From contig CALEZD010000124.1 in assembly GCA_937928385.1 (NCBI GenBank), positions 46,967-110,966 on the forward strand: a stretch of DNA of 64,000 nt. The letters are read 5' to 3'. This DNA comes from an uncultured Bacteroidota bacterium. GTDB taxonomy: Bacteria > Bacteroidota > Bacteroidia > Chitinophagales > Chitinophagaceae. The notes below the pieces were generated by a model. That model had not been told where the DNA came from, made no database searches, and saw nothing but the letters and a program-made list of their open reading frames with translations. This document shows positions 25,131 to 35,135 of this stretch, piece by piece; the stretch's first letter is position 1, and each line of letters starts with the position of its first letter. Both the position numbers and the translations under genes were made by a program.

Positions 25131-25318
25131 AATCGGTCGCAGCTACAATAGATGAATGGTACGATGGTTTTTGGGATGTGTCTATGAAGTATTGCGAAGG
25201 GGATGTACGGGCAGCGGAACATTTTATGGATACAAACGTGTTTATGTTTTACTACCGCATCAAGCAGAAATCTGATTGGTTGAAATGGCATAATGAGCTG
25301 GCAAGCAGAAAAGGGTAA
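25043..25318 (+). CDS. Hypothetical protein in the -1 frame (candidate frameshift extension)
   Basis: A 91-residue frame with an ATG at 25043, open in the same frame from the T9 run upstream. It contains IDEWYDGFWDVSMKY and a helical FMFYYRIKQKSDWLKWHNEL end, so it looks like real coding sequence rather than an antisense shadow. It may be expressed as the extension of the 24564 protein by -1 frameshifting, as in phage GT tail chaperones, or by its own weak start. Its stop lies 8 bp from the end of a convergent gene. Confidence 0.5.
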   Translation: MEGVVRYFDRFELFQNKNGQPERAAAEPLKSVAATIDEWYDGFWDVSMKYCEGDVRAAEHFMDTNVFMFYYRIKQKSDWLKWHNELASRKG

Positions 25319-25325
25319 TTAACCA

Positions 25326-26078
25326 CTACTCATAATATTCATATTCATACACTGTCATAAATTCAGGCTCCGGGTTATCATTGATATAGTTGAACATGCG
25401 CAGGGCATTGCCGTACCTGTCTATTTTAAAGATTTTATGTTTGATGGTTTCTTTTGGCGCTGCATTAACGGTTAGCGTGGTTTGTGTAAAGTTGTTGTAC
25501 GTGTCGTATAGATAGGTAGAAGTGCCATAGTGGTGTTTCCGGTTTTCCCATGCTTCAAATACAGTGCGTTGTATCAGGCTATCGTGCAGTGTAAAGCGGT
25601 AAGATGTAAGTATTTTGCTACGGTTGCGTGGTAGCTCTGTGCCGGGGTATTCGCGCGCTAACACTGTGCTGTCGTTAGGCGAGCTGAACTCTACAATGCT
25701 ATATTGTGTTCGAGGACGGTCATAAGGGGGTACACAACCGAAGCGGGTGGTAATAAGTAGAACAGGTGTGTTATCCAGGAATGAATACTCATAAGTTTTG
25801 CAATAGCCCTCAGCAACCTTAGGATTGAAGTACGTAGCGGTGCTGTCGGCTACAATCAAGCCTGAACTATCGTACCAATTTTTGATGACTGAATATAATG
25901 TGCCCTTTGCGTCTTCTTCTTTCACTTCTGTATATTTCAGCCTGGTGTATTTGTATGCGGTTACGGTCTTAAGCGGCCCGTTCATGCCCAGGCTGGTGTG
26001 CATGCTGTATACCAGTTGTTCGCGGGCAGGTTGCGCCAGCGAGGTGTATGTAAGTAGTATCAGTAGCAGGATCCTCAC
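25326..26078 (-). CDS. Secreted repeat-type protein ending YEYYE, paralog 4
   Basis: A 250-residue protein with signal peptide (MRILLLILLTYTSLAQPARE) and a beta-rich body with the LDxYGNxLRMFNY-type turn near the end (DRYGNALRMF) and C-terminal VYEYEYYE. It is one of four tandem minus-strand proteins with the same end pattern, a YD/RHS-like beta layout. It overlaps the upstream gene by 4 bp (ATGA), indicating translational coupling. Probably periplasmic or surface exposed. Function unknown. Confidence 0.72.
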   Translation of the reverse strand: MRILLLILLTYTSLAQPAREQLVYSMHTSLGMNGPLKTVTAYKYTRLKYTEVKEEDAKGTLYSVIKNWYDSSGLIVADSTATYFNPKVAEGYCKTYEYSFLDNTPVLLITTRFGCVPPYDRPRTQYSIVEFSSPNDSTVLAREYPGTELPRNRSKILTSYRFTLHDSLIQRTVFEAWENRKHHYGTSTYLYDTYNNFTQTTLTVNAAPKETIKHKIFKIDRYGNALRMFNYINDNPEPEFMTVYEYEYYE

Positions 26079-26803
26079 TCGTAATATTCGTAAACACAGT
26101 CAATATACTTAACCGGAACCATATCTTTATTTCTTACAAGATAGTTTACAGGATTGCCATGTATGTCCTGTTCTTCATTATAGTAATGATAGGTTTCAGA
26201 CTTTTTAAGTTTAAGCGATTTGTCTTCATAAACATGATAAGTTTCGATTTGCTCTTTTTCAATGATGTTTTTATTGTAGGTGAGCGTACGGGATACATAT
26301 ACGTCATATGTACCGCCTGTTAATGTTATTACTGTCTCATTTACGGTCCTGCCACTTCGGTTTTTGGATATTAGTACCTGTCCTTCCATTTTATTGTTGT
26401 CATTGTATATGCTGTATGCATAAGACGTGTCTGAGTTTTTTTCGTATTTAGAATAATGGGTCAGGTTATTATTGTTGTCAGAAAATTTGCCTGATACAGG
26501 TATCCCGTTTGCATCTACTTTTATTATATAGTGATTTTTTTCTGCCATTTCACCGTTTTTAAATCGGGCTATGAGCTCGCTCTCAATTACGCCGGTGGCA
26601 GTATAGTTGAAAGTGTGGGTGTTTGGATTTTTATCATCTATTACAGGCTTGTCGCCACCTGTTTTGTACGGGTACTCTACGAGGGCAAGCATTTTTACTT
26701 TTCCCTTCAGCCCCTTTCCGAGCACATCGTTATATAACGATTGTTGTGCGTTTATCGCTATGCACAAGTGCATAATTATTGCAGTGATAAATAAATTTTT
26801 CAT
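26075..26803 (-). CDS. Secreted repeat-type protein ending YEYYE, paralog 3
   Basis: A 242-residue protein with signal peptide (MKNLFITAIIMHLCIAINAQ). The body opens LKGKVKMLALVEYPY and closes with IHGNPVNYLVRNKD then CVYEYYE, matching its neighbours. It is translationally coupled to the next gene (ATGA overlap) and follows the lipoprotein paralog at 26868 by 64 bp. Function unknown. Confidence 0.72.
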   Translation of the reverse strand: MKNLFITAIIMHLCIAINAQQSLYNDVLGKGLKGKVKMLALVEYPYKTGGDKPVIDDKNPNTHTFNYTATGVIESELIARFKNGEMAEKNHYIIKVDANGIPVSGKFSDNNNNLTHYSKYEKNSDTSYAYSIYNDNNKMEGQVLISKNRSGRTVNETVITLTGGTYDVYVSRTLTYNKNIIEKEQIETYHVYEDKSLKLKKSETYHYYNEEQDIHGNPVNYLVRNKDMVPVKYIDCVYEYYE

Positions 26804-26867
26804 GAGTGGTTGAAATTAATTTTGCAAAACAAATATACGGGTAACCGGGCTTAAGCTATTATTGTTC

Positions 26868-27653
26868 TTATTCATCCCAATAAGTGTATTCATACTCTTC
26901 GTAGCCATCAGCGATAAAACCGTTGAATACCTCGTAGGTTATTGCTATTGCCAGGGGATTGTTATGTTTGTCTTTTTCCAATACAGTCCTGTATATTTTT
27001 GATTCTGTATTAGTCGTTTTGTTTTGTACTGTTACTACAGTGTTTTCACTGCCGTAGTTATATCCAAATAGTGTAATAGCGTCCGGGCCGTCATCTGTTA
27101 CCTTTACCGATATTGAGCCATCCGGATTGAAGCTGCATGTTTGTATGCCAATTACATTTTTTATGTCTGAAACGTCCTCGCCAATAAAGTTTGTAATTGT
27201 TCTTTTGTTCTCCTTCCACTCTACAGTTTGCGTTATTGTTTCTCCTGATGGGCTGGTAATTGTTGCTCCTGTAAAGACATTATTGTTGTCATACTGATAC
27301 GTTGAAAGGGACTTCTCAATGAGAATTTCCGCAGTGCCATAATATTCTTCAGTTGTTAAATCCATATTGCCATTTTCTCCAAACATGCTATTTCTTTTGG
27401 TAACCATATTCCCTTTTATCCATCCATTTTCAGTTTTAACGACAGCGCCATAGCTGTATTTTGTCAGAGTTTTTACCTTGCCGTTCAGCATTTCTTCTTT
27501 TAGGTGTGTTATTTCTGCAGGTTTGAATTGCGAAGAAACTGTTTCCTTTTCTGGCTTATCTCCGGCACAGGCAGAAAGGGTCAATAGGGCGCATGTGGAG
27601 ATGATGGGAAAAAGGGACGTAAATAGTCGGTTTGCATTTGAATGTATAATCAT
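26868..27653 (-). CDS. Lipoprotein ending YEEYEYTYWDE, paralog 2
   Basis: A 261-residue lipoprotein (lipobox LSAC near residue 29) with the family start LNGKVKTLTKYSYG and end DKHNNPLAIAITYEV ... EYEYTYWDE. The repeated pattern K-x-T-x-Y and G-NP near the end are shared by all four tandem copies and, more weakly, by the lipoprotein at 41585. Function unknown. Confidence 0.75.
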   Translation of the reverse strand: MIIHSNANRLFTSLFPIISTCALLTLSACAGDKPEKETVSSQFKPAEITHLKEEMLNGKVKTLTKYSYGAVVKTENGWIKGNMVTKRNSMFGENGNMDLTTEEYYGTAEILIEKSLSTYQYDNNNVFTGATITSPSGETITQTVEWKENKRTITNFIGEDVSDIKNVIGIQTCSFNPDGSISVKVTDDGPDAITLFGYNYGSENTVVTVQNKTTNTESKIYRTVLEKDKHNNPLAIAITYEVFNGFIADGYEEYEYTYWDE

Positions 27654-27734
27654 GTTCTTGTGTTATTTCGTAAAAATAGTGATTTATTCTGCTGGATGGA
27701 ATACCGTTGTAGGCAATAGACAACTAGAGTTAAG

Positions 27735-28430
27735 TTATTCGTAATAGTCATAGAGTATCCTGATGTTTCGGTTTATAGTGCCATCTCCTCCCGATTCAGT
27801 AATTAGGATAGGATTGCCACGATTGTCTATATCGTTTACAGCGAACTTTGATGTTATCCCGTCGTACAATCCTTTTTTATAAATACAGTTACTGAGGTTT
27901 CCTGTTTCGTCATACTTGTAGGTTCTGCATGCACTATATATTACTTCTGAAGAATCAAAAAAAGTTTCGCAAATAGTATTCAATGAACGGTTCGGGGTTA
28001 AGTCTATTGTGTTTTGGTAGATTCTAATATTATGGTTGTTAACTACCGTTGTGTTGTATTTATATTCACTTTCCCAGCTAATTTTAGCTTTGCTGGATAT
28101 GTCACTCTTTTTATTCATAGTGTACCATCCGGAGTGTTTATTATTGTTATATTCTATATGCCTGGCGATTGTGTTATTAGTGGCAGCTATTGTATCATTT
28201 ACTATAATTGCCCTTCCTTCTTCATCATAAGCAGTATAAGTAGCGACTTCATATTTGCCAGAAGTGTCATTGTTTTGATAAAAATAGATAGTTGTACTTT
28301 TTATTTTCCCGTTTGCGTTGTGTGTAAACGGACTGTTTTCCCTTATATGTGTCGTTTTCTCATCGCTGTTAATACAGGATATTAATAGTAAAGCGGGTAT
28401 AAAGACCCCCAAGCTTATTTTTCTGGTCAT
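27735..28430 (-). CDS. Lipoprotein ending YDYYE, paralog 1
   Basis: A 231-residue lipoprotein (signal MTRKISLGVFIPALLLISC) with family pattern HNANGKIKSTTIYFYQ, DEEGRAIIVND and DNRGNPILITESG before the end LYDYYE. It is the first gene of the four-gene run and is preceded by an AT-rich promoter region shared with the divergent tape-measure gene. The proteins look like extracytoplasmic YD-repeat folds without a toxin domain. Confidence 0.75.
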   Translation of the reverse strand: MTRKISLGVFIPALLLISCINSDEKTTHIRENSPFTHNANGKIKSTTIYFYQNNDTSGKYEVATYTAYDEEGRAIIVNDTIAATNNTIARHIEYNNNKHSGWYTMNKKSDISSKAKISWESEYKYNTTVVNNHNIRIYQNTIDLTPNRSLNTICETFFDSSEVIYSACRTYKYDETGNLSNCIYKKGLYDGITSKFAVNDIDNRGNPILITESGGDGTINRNIRILYDYYE

Positions 28431-28583
28431 TTTTTTGAAAAAATATTTGGAGAATTCAAAAATAATATTTTACTTTGTTGTGAAATTGCTATTAAAGGAG
28501 ACGTCCTTTATTTCCCCGAAAATACGTTACAGGTAACAAGCCACCTTCAAGCGCAAAGTTTTTTATAATAAACTTTTTGAACC

Positions 28584-31091
28584 ATGGCAGACGTTACCGA
28601 AGTCATCCATAAAATTACCTACGAAGTAAATAATGATGCATTAGAGAATGCTACTAAGGCTATACAACAGCAAATAACGGAACTGGACAAGCTGAATAAA
28701 ACTTTGAATAGCTATGAAAAACAGTTGGCAGCGATATCTGCCAATGAATCAAAGCAACTAAACACGCTGACACGCAAGATAGATGCGTTAAACAAAGAAA
28801 TTCTGAAAAAATCCGCTGAAACGGAAGGCGCTCTAAAACAAATTTTCAACGGAGTGCTGAAGGGAATGGATATAGAAGATAACCTGAAAGACGCTGTAGG
28901 CAAATATATTGGAGGAGTACGCAAGAACTTTGGTGAATTGCAGCGAAGCGGCGAAATGCTGCAGAGCGCTTTGAATACTGTATGGACGAGCACATCTACA
29001 AATGCTGCTGCCGGCGCTGTTAAAACAGGTAATGCCCTTAAGAACTTAGGTAAAAGCCTTACATCGGTTACGGGCCTGGCGGATATAGGTATTGTTGCAC
29101 TGGCATCATTGACAAATGAATTGCTGAACATGGACAATCCACTTGGGTTGATAACAGGTAAAACAGGAGCGTTAAATGCCATTAATCAGCAAGCAGCAGC
29201 TGATATTGCACTCGTAACTGCTGATATTACTATAATGAAAGAGCGTTTCCTCGACGCTAATGCAAGTGTTGAAACGAAAACAGAGGTAATGAATGAACTG
29301 AATAGTAAATATGGGGATACTATAGGAACTATGAACTGCCTCAATGAAGCGGAAGATTTTTTTATTAATAAATCCGGCGATTTTGTAAAAGCAATGACCT
29401 TGAGGGCGAAGATGCAGGCGGGGTATAATATCCTGGCTGCGGAACAGCAAAAACTGCTGGAAGCGGAAAGCCGGACCCCCGAAGAAAATATTGGCGGATG
29501 GCAGAAAGCATGGTTAGGTGTTGTCGCTTTTGCTAAAAGTAATACTATAGGAGAAATAAGTATGAACTACCGCAGAGAGATGAAATCGGCTAATAAAGAG
29601 CTGCTGGCTGAGGCACGTGGACATGCAAACAAAACGAGTGAGTACATTGTGGGTACTATTAAAGAGGCCGAAAATGAATTAAGACAACTGAACAAGGCTA
29701 ATAATTTCAAGGGAGAAACCGCTACAAAACGCAACCTGGCAAAATCTGTGCAGAATAATAGCAGGAGCAATGATGCAGACAGGAAGCCAGCTATAAAGTC
29801 AAAATCGACACCTGACGCCCCGCTTAAGTTAGAGTTGCCCACACCTGAGGAGCCGGACATGGCGGCTTTGGAAGCAGAGGCAAAAGATATAACCAGGCGT
29901 TATATACAGCAAATAAAAGAGGCTATGGAAAGTAGCTTTGAGCGTATAGAACTGGGTGAGCTAAAACAGCTTATTGACCTGGAAGGAGCTTATAAAAACG
30001 GTGAAGTTTCTTTTGAAATTTATGAAGAAAGAAAAAAGAAAATTCACGACGAAGCACTGGTGTACAGGTATAGTGCTGAGGAGGATGCATACGAAAAGAT
30101 AGCTGAACTCCGTGATGTTGATGTTGAGGATATGCAGGATGCTGAGCGAAAAAAGCTGGAAGCAAAACATAAAATCCTGGAAAAACAAAACGAAAAAAGA
30201 ACGCAAACTACCCGTGAAAATGCCGGAACGACCAGCGGCAAGAACTCTTCATTCAAATCTCTGCTGGACCCTTTTAAAAAACTTGATGAAGAAGAGCGTA
30301 AAGCCATCAGCAGCCAAATAGCTGCCTACCAGGAATTAGCACAGGCTGCTGCCGATGCCTACAACCAGATATTGCAAGTAAAGATAGACGCACTGGACAA
30401 AGAAATATCTATACGCGAAAAGCGTGTAGAAGAGGCGAAGAAGCTGGCAGAGCGTGGCAATACAGAAGCCCTACGACTGGAAGAAGAGCGATTGCGCAAA
30501 GCACAACAGCAAAGAGAGAACTACGCACGGCGGCAGCAAGCAGTTAATGCAGCCATCACAGTATCCAATGCGATAGCAGCCGTAGCTCGTGCAGCACTGG
30601 AAGGTGGTGGCTTTGGTTCTGTTGCGACAATAGCCGCCTTGATAGCCGCACTGGCGGCAGGGTATGCTGCGGTTACCAGCCTGTCGAATGATAGCGGAGA
30701 CGCCTTTGCTGAAGGTGTGATTGATTACAAAGGTAAAGGCGGCCCGCGAGATGATAAGAACTGGGTACGCATCAGTACCGGGGAAAGTATTATAACAGCA
30801 GAGGGTACAAAAAAACATCGGGCATTGCTGGAGGCAATTAATACTGGTGCCGCCCTGCAATTATCAGATGCATCCCTGCCTTTTGTAATGCCTGCATTTA
30901 AATCACCCGGGGTGGCAATACAAGAACAATACGCTTCTGCAAATGATATGCAGCGACTGGAAACGAAACTTGATGAAGTAGTAGTAGCGATTGAGAGTAA
31001 TAAACTTAAACAGGATATATTCTTCAACGAACAGGGCGTAGGTATCATGACGGAACGGGCCATACAACGCGACCGCAGGCGCTGGAAATAA
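28584..31091 (+). CDS. Phage tail tape-measure-like protein
   Basis: An 835-residue protein with an N-terminal coiled coil (about 1-80: QQQITELDKLNKTLNSYEKQ), a Gly/Ala/Leu-rich hydrophobic part (about 130-190), long charged coiled coils (about 420-650) and a hydrophobic helix pair (about 655-700: Ala/Ile-rich) before a compact C-terminal domain with GGPRDDKNWVRISTGESIITAE. This layout is typical of tape-measure proteins that set siphophage tail length; at about 0.15 nm per residue it would fit a tail near 125 nm. It starts the long plus-strand structural run and has an AT-rich hairpin just before the ATG. Confidence 0.8.
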   Translation: MADVTEVIHKITYEVNNDALENATKAIQQQITELDKLNKTLNSYEKQLAAISANESKQLNTLTRKIDALNKEILKKSAETEGALKQIFNGVLKGMDIEDNLKDAVGKYIGGVRKNFGELQRSGEMLQSALNTVWTSTSTNAAAGAVKTGNALKNLGKSLTSVTGLADIGIVALASLTNELLNMDNPLGLITGKTGALNAINQQAAADIALVTADITIMKERFLDANASVETKTEVMNELNSKYGDTIGTMNCLNEAEDFFINKSGDFVKAMTLRAKMQAGYNILAAEQQKLLEAESRTPEENIGGWQKAWLGVVAFAKSNTIGEISMNYRREMKSANKELLAEARGHANKTSEYIVGTIKEAENELRQLNKANNFKGETATKRNLAKSVQNNSRSNDADRKPAIKSKSTPDAPLKLELPTPEEPDMAALEAEAKDITRRYIQQIKEAMESSFERIELGELKQLIDLEGAYKNGEVSFEIYEERKKKIHDEALVYRYSAEEDAYEKIAELRDVDVEDMQDAERKKLEAKHKILEKQNEKRTQTTRENAGTTSGKNSSFKSLLDPFKKLDEEERKAISSQIAAYQELAQAAADAYNQILQVKIDALDKEISIREKRVEEAKKLAERGNTEALRLEEERLRKAQQQRENYARRQQAVNAAITVSNAIAAVARAALEGGGFGSVATIAALIAALAAGYAAVTSLSNDSGDAFAEGVIDYKGKGGPRDDKNWVRISTGESIITAEGTKKHRALLEAINTGAALQLSDASLPFVMPAFKSPGVAIQEQYASANDMQRLETKLDEVVVAIESNKLKQDIFFNEQGVGIMTERAIQRDRRRWK

Positions 31092-31117
31092 TTTAACTAT
31101 AACTATTTACTATCATC

Positions 31118-33334
31118 ATGGAACTGAAAATATTCATCAGGCAGCTGATGCTGAAAGATAAGCTGGGTAATGAACAATATATAGGCGGCACACCGCCACA
31201 GTTAGTCTATACGCAAGGAAGGCTGCCCCAGCACAGACAATTCCCATCTTACGGGCAATACCTCAATATAACAAGTAGTGCCAGTGATTTATACAAACTG
31301 AAACTCACCTGGACACAGGATAGGACGGCACAGGGACTACCAAGCGTAGGGATATCCAACTTGAGAAAGGCTGCAGCCGGCAATATAACCATAGAAGGTG
31401 AGGGGTATAAATACTTACGCACATGGTTGGTAGATGATGTAAGTGCACCACTTAATGTAGTAGAAGTGAAAATACAGCATAGCATCGGTGAGGAGTACCT
31501 GGATTGGGTGATAAAAGCAACCGACATCAGCTGGTGCGAAGGTGATGTGTGCACTTTTGATGTCAGTCTGAAACAGAAAGACGAAACTCTGACCTGTATA
31601 AAAAATACCTGGATTGCGGATGACTGGCAGGGTTGGTTCGGCGCTACACCAAGACCGTCGAGCGGTAAACAGCACCCACGCTTCAGCTATTGCAATGAAA
31701 TAAGGCCCAATGGTATGCTGATAACACTCTGGTGGACGATGACACAGTTGATGAGTGTTTTGGGGCCATTAATGCTGGTGATAGCACCGGTGGTTAACTC
31801 TATTGTGTTTACCCTTAAAAACATTATATACCCGATAATTAACCTGATACTCGGTATACTGGGAAAGAAAAAACTGGATAGGGACAAACTGAATTATATA
31901 GATTACAAGGATATAAAAGAGATATTCGGCAACTTCTTCCTGGAGAGTGGTGGATGCGGCAGGGAACACCCCGCCCCGCTTATCAGGGAATATATTGAGA
32001 ACGTATGCAAAAAGTGTGGCGTGAAGGTGGATGGTTCTACAGTCCCGGTATTCTTTTCGCAAAGCATACTCATAGAAAGCTCCGCCGACAGGCAGGAGGG
32101 TAAAGGCCCGCAATGGCGTGACAATCCGCATTACAATGCTTGTTATTTTAACGGAGTGGTGGATAAGGGCATCCGCAGGTTCGATGACCTGAACATCTTT
32201 AACGGTGCCGTAAAGAACACAACAGATTGGTGGCTGCCGGGAAATGCACCGCTGCTGACATTAGATGCGTTCCTCGACCAGTTAAAAACTGTATATAATG
32301 CCGAGTGGCGTGTGGAAAACAATACACTGTATTTCAATCGTAAAGATAGCTGGCTGGATAATAACCCTGCATTCGACCTGGCAGGTGCGGATAAACATCG
32401 TCTGTTGCAGGGTATCTGCTACGAATGGGATGAGACGAAAACGCCGTTGTACGCGCAGGGCATTTATACGATTGATCCTGCCGATGTATGCGGAAACAAT
32501 GCCTGCAACCAGATGAACGGCTATGCATCTTTTGGTGGAATTGATATAAACCCCATGTTGGATGGAGTATTGGACAAGACGGCCCAGTTAGGTGCTACCA
32601 AATTCAGGCTGGACGGTGCGAGTACGGATTATCTGTTCGACGCTATGCAGCAGGTAATAAATACCACCCTGATTACGGGTTCTGTATGGACAACACCCCT
32701 GTTTGCTACGGTCAACGGCTTCTTTAGAGATTACGCCAACTACGCACTGCTGTTGAAACAGGAAACCACTGCTATGCCCAAAATACTGATATGGGACGGG
32801 CAGAGCTATGAAAATGCGAAATGCGTGAAGCCATACCATGCATCGGTCAGCCTGGGTAGCCCTACACCTGTACCTAATGTGAAATATAATCCTCACGCGA
32901 GGATGTGGGAACATGTACACGAGCCGCAGACAAAGGTATCAGGACGTAAGCTGGTGCCACCACCGCAACCACATGGTGCTTATGAAGTGCGGGGTTTATT
33001 TGGCGCTTTGGTGACTTTGCAGGCCGCACAATTAGTGAATTACCCCATGTACTTCGAGCCGGGCTACCGCGATACGCTCTGGGACTGGTTTCATTGGATA
33101 GACGACCCCAACGAAAATCCCAAACGGCATCTGAAGTTCACTGCAAGGCTGGAACTGTGTGATGATATACTGGACAAGGTAAAGCCCTTTAAAGATGCAG
33201 TGGATATAATAGTAGGCCAAAAAATTAAATTGCCTTTGGACTATATCAATGAGGGACGGATAACAGAAGTGGAAATAAGCTACGATATAACCGACAACAT
33301 CGGCCCCTATATACAACTCAAAGGAACCGTATAA
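31118..33334 (+). CDS. Tail hub/baseplate-like protein with internal hydrophobic segment
   Basis: A 738-residue protein directly after the tape measure (26-bp gap), the place of distal-tail or hub proteins. The N-terminus has DxSxWCEGDVCTFDVSLKQKDE near 135-155. A long hydrophobic stretch (about 200-248: LWWTMTQLMSVLGPLMLVIA and more) could form one or two TM helices, which is unusual for a soluble tail protein. Further Cys pairs and a DTLWDWFHWIDDP-like part lie near the C-terminus. Family assignment comes from context; the hydrophobic stretch could aid membrane penetration. Confidence 0.55.
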   Translation: MELKIFIRQLMLKDKLGNEQYIGGTPPQLVYTQGRLPQHRQFPSYGQYLNITSSASDLYKLKLTWTQDRTAQGLPSVGISNLRKAAAGNITIEGEGYKYLRTWLVDDVSAPLNVVEVKIQHSIGEEYLDWVIKATDISWCEGDVCTFDVSLKQKDETLTCIKNTWIADDWQGWFGATPRPSSGKQHPRFSYCNEIRPNGMLITLWWTMTQLMSVLGPLMLVIAPVVNSIVFTLKNIIYPIINLILGILGKKKLDRDKLNYIDYKDIKEIFGNFFLESGGCGREHPAPLIREYIENVCKKCGVKVDGSTVPVFFSQSILIESSADRQEGKGPQWRDNPHYNACYFNGVVDKGIRRFDDLNIFNGAVKNTTDWWLPGNAPLLTLDAFLDQLKTVYNAEWRVENNTLYFNRKDSWLDNNPAFDLAGADKHRLLQGICYEWDETKTPLYAQGIYTIDPADVCGNNACNQMNGYASFGGIDINPMLDGVLDKTAQLGATKFRLDGASTDYLFDAMQQVINTTLITGSVWTTPLFATVNGFFRDYANYALLLKQETTAMPKILIWDGQSYENAKCVKPYHASVSLGSPTPVPNVKYNPHARMWEHVHEPQTKVSGRKLVPPPQPHGAYEVRGLFGALVTLQAAQLVNYPMYFEPGYRDTLWDWFHWIDDPNENPKRHLKFTARLELCDDILDKVKPFKDAVDIIVGQKIKLPLDYINEGRITEVEISYDITDNIGPYIQLKGTV

Positions 33335-33388
33335 ATTCAAAAGTTAAAATTCAAAAACCCGATTTCTAATAATAATAATTCCCTCCTC

Positions 33389-35131
33389 ATGATTTGGTTT
33401 GACAAAATAACCGACCTGCAATATTACCACCAACCCAAAGACGTACCCTGCTATTGCGAAACCATCGCTTATCCAACGGATATGTTTTTACAAGGGCATA
33501 TCTACAATGGCAACGGAAATTACACATTGAAAATATATGTGTACAGTGCCGATGGTACTGTACAGTACGAAGATGCCACCACATATTTCGATTATTACTT
33601 TGGCAGGATACCCAGACCCGGGACGCATTTTTTCAATGCACGGCTCAAGTCATTCAGTCCGGCTATGTGCGCCCACGAGTGCTATGTGTTGCGTGCAGAA
33701 GTAGTGCAGAGCAACGGGGTAGTCGTGTTCAATAAATATACTGAGCGCTATTGCCAGAATAATTGCTGCGACACAGCCCGTAATATCACCTTTGAACAAA
33801 CAGGCTTTTCACCATTGATTATAAATGGTGGCGATGTAGCAGACCCGCTGGTTGAAATATTTGGTAACGATGTAGTATTGGCTGGGGCATCGCCCGAAAT
33901 ATTTATTCCCGCCGGTAACTGCGGCGAGCAGCTCATCCGTATTCTCTCAAAGTTCGATTGCATAGATAAATTCACCGGTGACTTTTATGGTATACCCGAT
34001 GAAGTGATAAGCGGAGATGCGAATTTCGCATACCGGAAAATCACTACGCTGCGTGGCCGTATAGTTCGTCGCCCGAGGGATATAAAAAGAGAAATCAGCT
34101 ACAACTGCAAACTACAACGCAGCGAGAGCGCCGCTCAATACCTGCTGGAAGGGTTTGAATACCTGCCCGCCTGGAAGATGTATGAAATAGAAGGCCAGCT
34201 ACATGCCAACCGTATATGGGTAGACGACTTCGCGGGTGTGCGGGAGTTTCAATTTGCAGGCGGAGTTGCCTTTAAGCAGGTAAGCAAATGCTTTGAATTA
34301 TTTAAGCTGGAAGTAACGCTGGAAGATTGTACGCAGCGCCAGGTATTCGGTTGTACGCCGGGCTGTATCACTACCACGAATTTTGATGGCAGCAACAAGA
34401 TATTCGCCATACCAGCTACTTACAGTGGCAACGGGTTTTACAATAGTAATAAACAACTGATAGCTTATGATTATGACGGCTTGCTGGATTATTTCCGTAG
34501 CCGCAATGGTGCCGCGCAGGTGAATGATGTGGATATGGAAGATATGGGCTGTACCGCTTTTAAAGTCCTGAGCGTGACAACCGGTGTGGACATTGATACG
34601 CATATATATTACGATGCCCCTGTAGCTACCAATAAAGTGTATGGAGTTGTAGCCACAGATATTAACGAGCTGTGCGCCTACCTGCCGCAAATATGCGATA
34701 TACCCACGCAAGGTGTATGGACGGTAGAAGAACCTGTATGCGCTACACCTGTACAGGGAGTGTTTACGGTGGAAGAAACAGGAGCAGTCGCCATTGTGGG
34801 TTATGCCGACTGGGTAGAAGACGAAGCGGAAACATTCGCTTCTATGTATAACAACGAAGTCACCTTCAGCATAAAAGTGGTGAATGCCACAATAACAGAA
34901 GACCCCGGCGACCCCGGTGAACCTGTGCCTGTAAGTGAAATCATTGGTATCGTGGCTGCGGCAGCACGTCCCGAAACAATGGCGGTGCTGAACAGTAGCA
35001 ACAGCACTATGCCAGACGATGCAAGTATTATTATAGACAACAGCGGCCGCATCACTTACTACGGTATGGTGACTGAAGCAAGCTCTACCGATGTAACTAT
35101 TGAACTAAATAACATAACATATAATATCTAA
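33389..35131 (+). CDS. Cys-rich tail-associated protein
   Basis: A 580-residue protein rich in Cys (YCQNNCCDTARN, CGEQLIRILSKFDC, FGCTPGC) with a beta-rich N-terminal half (IYNGNGNYTLKIYVYSADG) and a Pro/Thr-acidic tail (about 500-580). Its place after the hub and before Fn3 proteins suggests a tail or fibre component. The many cysteines suggest disulfide-bonded or metal-binding folds, odd for a cytoplasmically assembled tail. It precedes the Fn3 gene by 4 bp. Confidence 0.5.
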   Translation: MIWFDKITDLQYYHQPKDVPCYCETIAYPTDMFLQGHIYNGNGNYTLKIYVYSADGTVQYEDATTYFDYYFGRIPRPGTHFFNARLKSFSPAMCAHECYVLRAEVVQSNGVVVFNKYTERYCQNNCCDTARNITFEQTGFSPLIINGGDVADPLVEIFGNDVVLAGASPEIFIPAGNCGEQLIRILSKFDCIDKFTGDFYGIPDEVISGDANFAYRKITTLRGRIVRRPRDIKREISYNCKLQRSESAAQYLLEGFEYLPAWKMYEIEGQLHANRIWVDDFAGVREFQFAGGVAFKQVSKCFELFKLEVTLEDCTQRQVFGCTPGCITTTNFDGSNKIFAIPATYSGNGFYNSNKQLIAYDYDGLLDYFRSRNGAAQVNDVDMEDMGCTAFKVLSVTTGVDIDTHIYYDAPVATNKVYGVVATDINELCAYLPQICDIPTQGVWTVEEPVCATPVQGVFTVEETGAVAIVGYADWVEDEAETFASMYNNEVTFSIKVVNATITEDPGDPGEPVPVSEIIGIVAAAARPETMAVLNSSNSTMPDDASIIIDNSGRITYYGMVTEASSTDVTIELNNITYNI

Positions 35132-35135
35132 AACC

